DNA of 64,000 nucleotides from Ignelater luminosus (taxonomy: Eukaryota; Arthropoda; Insecta; Coleoptera; Elateridae), in NCBI GenBank assembly GCA_011009095.1, contig VTPC01091249.1, forward strand, positions 133,819 through 197,818, written 5' to 3'. Both the position numbers and the translations under genes were made by a program. The notes beneath the pieces were generated by a model. It ran no database searches. It saw nothing but the letters and a program-made list of their open reading frames with translations, and had not been told where the DNA came from. Numbering within the stretch: the stretch's first letter is position 1; each line of letters opens with the position of its first letter. Shown piece by piece: positions 49,807 to 64,000 of the stretch.

Positions 49807-50305
49807 CACAGATTAAATAAAAGTAAGATTTTCCACATCGACAAATTTGTGGATTCTATTGCTCTCTCTCTTTCTCTCTCTCTTTTAAAGCAACTCCCAG
49901 AGCTTGCTATTTTGACATGTACTGGGCAAGCAGCACAGAGCTACAAATGTAAATGCGCAGAGACAGAAAACGGGAACATTGGTGGTATAGGGAGTGAAAT
50001 ATCTGACTTAGGGCCGTCTGACACGGTGTTAAATTTGACGTCAAAATGGACTACAATTTTGTCATTAAAATTTGACATCACATTTAACGTCAAAACTGCA
50101 TTTAAAATTTTGACAAGAGAGTATTTAGAACTTGTTTTAAAAATCGTGTTAATTCTGCGTGTAAAAAACATGTTCTAAATATTTCTTTGTCAAATTTTTA
50201 AATGCAGTTTTGACGTTAAATGTACTGTATGTAACAATGACGAAATTGTAGTCAATTTTGACGTCAAATTTAACACCGTGTCAGACGGCCCTTATTTAAT
50301 CCGTG
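49807..50305. mobile_element. MITE, hAT-like, copy 2, containing a nested MITE
   Basis: The same family as 4775-5076: CACAGATTAAATAAA at the left, TTATTTAATCCGTG at the right, with the shared interior CAACTCCCAGAGCTTGCTAT. The 8-base GTAGCTAC is present on both sides (49799-49806 and 50305-50312), overlapping the terminal G. A 281-base second element is inserted near its right end. Confidence 0.85.
50011..50291. mobile_element. Foldback MITE, PIF/Harbinger-like, nested
   Basis: Begins GGGCCGTCTGACACGGTGTT and ends with its inverse; almost the entire element folds into a hairpin with arms of over 100 bases (TTTGACGTCAAAATGGACTA in one arm, its diverged complement in the other). TTA at 50008-50010 and 50292-50294 is the target duplication; removing element plus one TTA restores the host MITE sequence found at 5056-5070. 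TTA duplication and GGGCC ends suggest PIF/Harbinger. Confidence 0.88.
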
Positions 50306-50312
50306 TAGCTAC

Positions 50313-52142
50313 CGTCTATAGTCTGTTTCAAAACTATTGGAGTAAAAAAAGGACATGCAAGATAACGAAAAACAAAAAAGAGTGAGTTTTTTAAATTTCT
50401 TTTTACAAAAATCTTAATTTTAAATATACATGATGTTTCAAAACAAACTTATACGGCGTTTACAAAATTATATCGGTTTACACCGTTTACACAATTGCGT
50501 TCGGAAATTGTATTCGCATTTGCAACCTACGTTCAAAAATTAAACCGAACTACAAAGTTCATTAACAGAAATCGTGGACATAGGAATTACATCGGTATAT
50601 GATTGGTGACTGTCCAACCTGTCTTTGGAATTTTAACATGAAGTAAGGACATAATAACAGTTTAAGTTGTTATTTGACGATGTTTTACATAATAATTTAT
50701 AGTTTTGTGAAAACGAGCATGACGGATATTAAAAGGAAGTGCTCTGTACAAGTCTTTACTTTTATCACTCATATTTATGACTGACTTTTTAAAACCTGAT
50801 CAAGACATAAAACTCTAAATAGGTTCAAAGAGGAAATCGATTTTTCTAATGTCTGGTCTATTTTCTATAGTTTCCGGACTTGGAATTCCTTGTATGTCAA
50901 AAGGTCTCAAGATACTCATTTAAATTTAAATTTGTACTACAGGAAAAGTTTCTGATATGCATCTTAATTAAAGAGCGTAATAATTGAATTAAGCAATTCT
51001 AAACCTAATAGATGCAATAACTCCACTGATTTTATGACGGACATAAGAGTTTCTATGGAAGAGCATCGCACATTTGCACATGCGTGCTGAAAATAGAATG
51101 CACACATAACTTGGGCTTGACTTAACTGATTTTAACATCGTTTTATATATATGTATAACAGAGCAAAATAATGTTAAAATTCAAAAATAAAATTTTGGGT
51201 AACCTACATGTTCAATCATAGACAGAGTTAAACTCGAACAACTATATTTAGTGAAATATTGATTTTTAGAAAAGGACAAAATCTCCCAAAAATCAATGTC
51301 AGTGTTAAAATCACAACTCATCGTAGTCCAGTTCACTTCTGAAGATTAAGAGAGGATTAAGGAGCTTGTCAAAAACATAAATTCGAGTCTTCAAGAGTTT
51401 ATAAGACCGAAGATTTTTGATTTATGTAATTTTTCTCTTTTATCAATGATTTGGAGAGTTCATCAATGAGCACATGCTATAATCTAAATATGGAACTCCT
51501 TTATCCAGAACAGCGTTTTACAACCTTTATGTCTATGCGGCCTTCTATATTTACAGTTTATAAATTGGCGATGCTCCATATTACGAACGTGTAAATGTAA
51601 ATTCAAATTGATTCTAGAACTGAAAATTGAAAATATACAGTCAATTCTTTTCCATTGATGGTTAGATGATAGAAAAACAGGCCTATTGGAAACGAGACTA
51701 AGCAACATTTATATTCAGACCAAGTCGAGTTAGTTTCTAAGGAGTATAGGATCGATCTTTGTCTGGGAGTTCGAGAAATTTTAACATTGGTGCTGATCAT
51801 AAGAGATAATAAGTAATATAATGAACGTTAGTAGCATGTTTTTTGTACAAAAAATGGCAATTCTGAAGGAAATAAAAAATTGTGGAGATCTTTTGTTAGT
51901 TTATTGTACAATTACCAGGTTAATAGCTTTGGGACTGTATCTTTTTAAGAATTATCCTTAAGTCGCCATGTTATTTCCTAACACAGTAGAGGCTAGTGCT
52001 TACGCAGTTTTGACAGCCTTATATCATATTCTTCTCACAAGCTTAATATACATCAATTCAGAAAATGCTTCAATAATAAACTTTTTTTCATCGACTTGTT
52101 AATTCAATTTATATTACGGATTTACCCGTGTTATTTAATCTA
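50313..52142. other. Intergenic, no gene recognised
   Basis: Short ORFs only, without family features. Near 50865-50920 a stretch (CTATAGTTTCCGGACTTGGA) again resembles an arm of the 39264 MITE family. Confidence 0.35.
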
Positions 52143-52445
52143 TAGCGGTGGGCAAAAGTATGGATCCATATAAATATTTTTGTTGTTATTGGGATTATTA
52201 AAGTAAAAGTTTATGTTTAGGGTTGCAAAGTGCCGAATGGAATGCAAATATTTTTAGTACAATTCGACTTGCACATTAATCTTTTAAACAATCGAATAAT
52301 TCATGTAATTACGGTTGCAGAAAATGAAGCATTCTCTTATTATACTGGTAATATTCGATTTATTATTCTAAATACAAAATTTTGTTTTAGTAATCTAAGT
52401 GATAATAAAGATATTTACATGAATATACTTTTGTTGACCACTGTA
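52143..52445. mobile_element. Probable Tc1/mariner-type MITE
   Basis: The left end GCGGTGGGCAAAAGTATGGA and the inverse of the right end (CAGTGGTCAACAAAAGTAT) align over about 45 bases, and TA occurs at each border. The 300-base interior has no valid transposase. Confidence 0.6.
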
Positions 52446-53091
52446 TAACGTATAGGTACTACTTGCTTGATTGTAAAGTGCCCTATAATGCCATTTTTAG
52501 AAATACGACTTGATGATAAGGTAAGACAAATAACCAGTAGTAGTTTCTTTTGGATATTATTTTATTTAGTGAAATTGTTCAAGTTTTTATTTTAAGTATA
52601 ATCACACAGAGTAAAGATTTGTATTGTATAGTATGTCTACATTACTCCTTTAAAGCATGGTTTAATAATATTCAAAGAAAATAGTTAACTTACAAAAGAT
52701 TAATTATAAATTGCAGTCTCCTTTTAAATTTAAATAAATATAAATAGTAACATTCACTTCTTAAGTTTTAGATGGAGTTTGGTACTTGTACAACGTAAGT
52801 CTTATAATAAAATATATGAAATCGTATAAAAGTTTACCCACTAATACTAATTTGTAATTTAATTCTAACAATTTACTTATGTATTTACAAGAGATTTGGC
52901 AATGGTGATTAACACTTAATCGTCTTATTAAATAAAACCCAATTCGATCAATCTAATACGACAACGAATTAAATAGTAAAGTATCTACTGCCACAAACTA
53001 TAATTAGAGTCTCAATACAATTGCACAGTATCTAGCATTCCACACAATATCACAAACACAATTCACAGCACTAAGTCTATGGGTTTACAGT
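52446..53091. other. Downstream of the mosaic protease gene
   Basis: AT-rich; probably the 3' UTR and flank of the minus-strand protease gene. Nothing else recognised. Confidence 0.4.
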
Positions 53092-61491
<8,400 letters not shown>

Positions 61492-63340
61492 CTGAAACAA
61501 GAAAAAAATTGTCACTAACAAAAATCCAATTATTTTTAAAAAATTATAGAAACAATAGTAAATCAATTAGATTTCGACGAATAGATTATTATACAATTAA
61601 CATATAAGATGTTTTGGTTATGTTAATAACTGAAAGGATAAAAATACCATGGATAACCTTCATTCTAGGCGTTTAAACGTTTTAAACCCATTATAACATG
61701 CATCTTCCGGTGTGCATTAACTTTAACTATGATATTTCGTTCCGCAATTACGATCACGAAAATTGATGTATCATTCGAAGTAACAATTTTTAATTTCATA
61801 TTCTTTTGTACTGAACTCTTAAATCTTGATAAACCTCTGTATCTACACTAATTATTCTGTTTGCAATTAAAACATTCTGTATAATATAATAGCAGCTGTA
61901 GTCAAATTTTTATGTACCCAATCTTATTCAAGCCTGTATAATTGGTTTGAAAACAACTACACCACACAAAAAAGATAATTGTTAATACGTATAATGAAGA
62001 TTCCAGACTGGATATAATACTGTTAATCACTGTATTTCCTTGCCCAACCGAGCGTAAAACTCGGAAAACCGTTCATTTGTAAGTTATTATTTAATAATTT
62101 ATTTTGCTGATTTATAAAATGATCCAAATATCAGCGGAAAGGTTCATTTGCCCAAACGACCTTCGAGAGGCATTTAATAGCGAAAATAAAAGGAAGTATA
62201 AATAGTAATACACGTTGTTCACTACGGAAGTATGGGACATCCCTAAAAATAAAACTAAATCCAATCCTGCTTTAAAATGTGACTTTTTAGAACTATAAAC
62301 TGTATTAGCATATCTCGTATTATATAACGTGTATATTGTAAGATAGAAAGAAACAAAGTAGTACTAATACCACAGGACCAAGCACAGACCTTGAGATACA
62401 CCACAAGCGGTATAACAATAACAATTAAGTTTACATTATCTTGGTATGAACAGTTAACAAAATATAACAGGTGGCTCAATTACCACAAAACCAATTATAC
62501 CAGTAAATAAGGAAAGATCCTAATATAATATACGGGGCGTTCCAAAAATGTGTAGAGGGGGGATAGCGTTGTTGTTTATAGAAATATCAAAACATGTTGT
62601 CTGTCATTCTGCTCTCTTTTTTTTCTTTTAACAGAACACCCTACACATCTTAATTTCTTCTTACTTCTGGTTTATTCATAGCATTATAGTGGTCTAACCA
62701 TTACCGTTTCAGCGTTATTCAATTGTCTATACAAAAAAGTTTCCAGATTTCTCGACTCACCCTGTTATCAGTAAAAACAGTTTGAGCATTTCATTTTTTG
62801 CAAAGTAAGCTATGGTCTCTCAACAACAGTATATCACTTATAAGTCATATCTTCCACTTCAAATAGAAGATCAAACAAAAGCAAACGATGTCGATATTAT
62901 CCAGTTATTAAAACATCCTTTGGAATAAGTTTTCTTTTGGCAAACCGAATAAATCATATTTTTTGCAATCATGTGTCAACATTATGTTGAAAATAAGATG
63001 AGAATATTTTACGACTTGACGATCTATCGATACACATGTTACTACTAAGGACTAGACTATGGACTGGAAATTCCTAACTTCTTTAGCTTAGGTCAGGTCC
63101 ATAGCCAGAAGTTCGAGCAATCTTTTAACAGAAATCGCAAATGTCTAATTAAATGCGAAATTTATTTCTGTACGATTTTTCAAATTCTCTAAAATAAAAA
63201 AGAGCAAAAATAGTTTTAGTTAACGCGCTATTAGGCTTAGGTACACTTTAAAAGTTCAAATGTCTTATAAATCACGAGACGATATCAAAAGTAGAAAAAC
63301 TAATTAATACAATAAAACCAAATTCTTGAACAAAAAAGAA
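61492..63340. other. Upstream region of the protease gene, no exon identified
   Basis: The start-codon exon of the protease should lie on the minus strand here or beyond the window. No candidate combines an ATG, a phase-0 end and a convincing donor. Transposon-like ends are seen near 60775 and 62530 without partners. Confidence 0.4.
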
Positions 63341-63660
63341 GTCCTTCAAGAAGTAAAATCAGAAATAGAAATGAAGTTCCTCAAAAAAATGCCAGAAAAA
63401 TTGAGTAAGAAGAATGAAGTATACAGACATAACAATGCAAAACGCTCAGCTAAGATGTATAGACACATCGATAGAATGGAAGAAAGCAGCATCACTTAAA
63501 AAAGTGGAATGAGAACTAAGAGCGGCAACAGAATCAAGAAGAGTGAACTGGAAAGACCTTTCGAAAGTAGCTAGAGATGGAGGAAAATACTGTCTGATGC
63601 TATCGAAAAGCTGATTTTGAATACTTGACTTGCTATTTCATCTAAGGGCAAAGCAAAATC
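63341..63660 (+). pseudogene. Possible LINE 3' end fragment
   Basis: Shifted frames give MYRHIDRMEE and WKDLSKVARDG, resembling the segment after the reverse transcriptase in LINEs of the type seen at 38630-39870 (there LRWLGHIE). Weak but in the right order. Confidence 0.35.
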
Positions 63661-64000
63661 AACAAAACCAGTCATCAAATACAGACTACTCAAAAGTCAG
63701 TACCAATGGTCATCTAGACAAAAGTGTCTGCTAAAAGTAAGTTGTTAGCTCTAACAATTTTTTTGGAAAACCTTAGTTATGTAGTAAGTCTTATTTAAAT
63801 AATAAAGTTATTTTGCTTGACGACCATGTCCAAATCTTTCGTTGCGCATACTTCCAAACATGAACTAAACCAACAATGTCTACAATGCAACTGTCAGTCG
63901 CAATACTTAGAACGAATCTGATCAGTGATCACATTGCTTTTTATCTGCACATTAGGTCTTTGTAACGGTCTTTGTAAAGCCCTACTTGGCGCAGAAATGT
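63661..64000. other. Right edge, nothing recognised
   Basis: No coding sequence or repeat structure recognised. Confidence 0.4.

Noticed and set aside
49786-50178. 130-codon plus-strand frame
   Set aside because: Spans the two nested MITEs and their repeats; no protein similarity.
61655-61672. Possible start-codon exon (ATGAAG then GT) for the protease
   Set aside because: It fits phase but gives only two codons with a poor donor; not enough to claim.
62525-62650. Possible small inverted repeat with ATGTGTAG cores
   Set aside because: Only about eight bases match and the surrounding ends do not align, so chance is likely.

Overview
The window is an AT-rich eukaryotic nuclear contig, almost certainly from an insect. 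The evidence is short GT-AG introns, long single-gene transcription units, insect-type orthologues (hook, dispatched, Patj, Klp61F/kinesin-5) and a heavy load of class II transposon debris (mariner, Tc1-like, Harbinger-like, several MITE families) plus non-LTR retrotransposon relics. I cannot fix the order from sequence alone; Hymenoptera is a guess. A 304-base assembly gap lies at 16319-16622.

Left edge (1-7.4 kb): the 3' half of a DD34D mariner, two related small minus-strand exons (530-600 and 2696-2775) that look like duplicated alternative first exons of a gene lying off the left edge, and several MITEs.

7.4-14.7 kb, plus strand: a compact three-gene cluster of hook (dynein/endosome adaptor), a stand-alone WRN-type 3'-5' exonuclease, and the FERRY3/C12orf4 orthologue (Rab5 early-endosome effector subunit). 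16.9-22.7 kb: dispatched, the RND/sterol-sensing transporter that releases lipid-modified Hedgehog. 25.9-27.1 kb: a retinol dehydrogenase 11-14-like SDR. 29.4-35.8 kb: mitotic kinesin-5, whose 3-kb intron is packed with LINE and Tc1 debris. 35.8-42.8 kb: mostly repeats (decayed mariner, LINE relic with a MITE in it, inverted and direct repeats).

42.8-47.1 kb, minus strand: Patj (L27 plus PDZ domains, Crumbs polarity complex). Right upstream of its start codon sits a 1.97-kb Harbinger-like element with TAA target duplications and a broken MYB/SANT-type gene. Around 50 kb there is a MITE nested inside another MITE, both with readable target duplications. 53-61.5 kb, minus strand: a large type II transmembrane mosaic serine protease (TM, SEA, Thr-rich stalk, LDLa, SRCR, trypsin, extra C-terminal LDLa) whose first exon I could not locate.

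All gene models are my own splicing by reading frame, splice-site consensus and family alignment from memory; exon junctions were checked for phase continuity but not against transcripts. I found no rRNA or tRNA genes and no CRISPR array. The most notable non-gene findings are the duplicated first exons, the Harbinger-like element at the Patj promoter, the nested MITE pair, and a MITE built from GGACGTCC-like palindromes.
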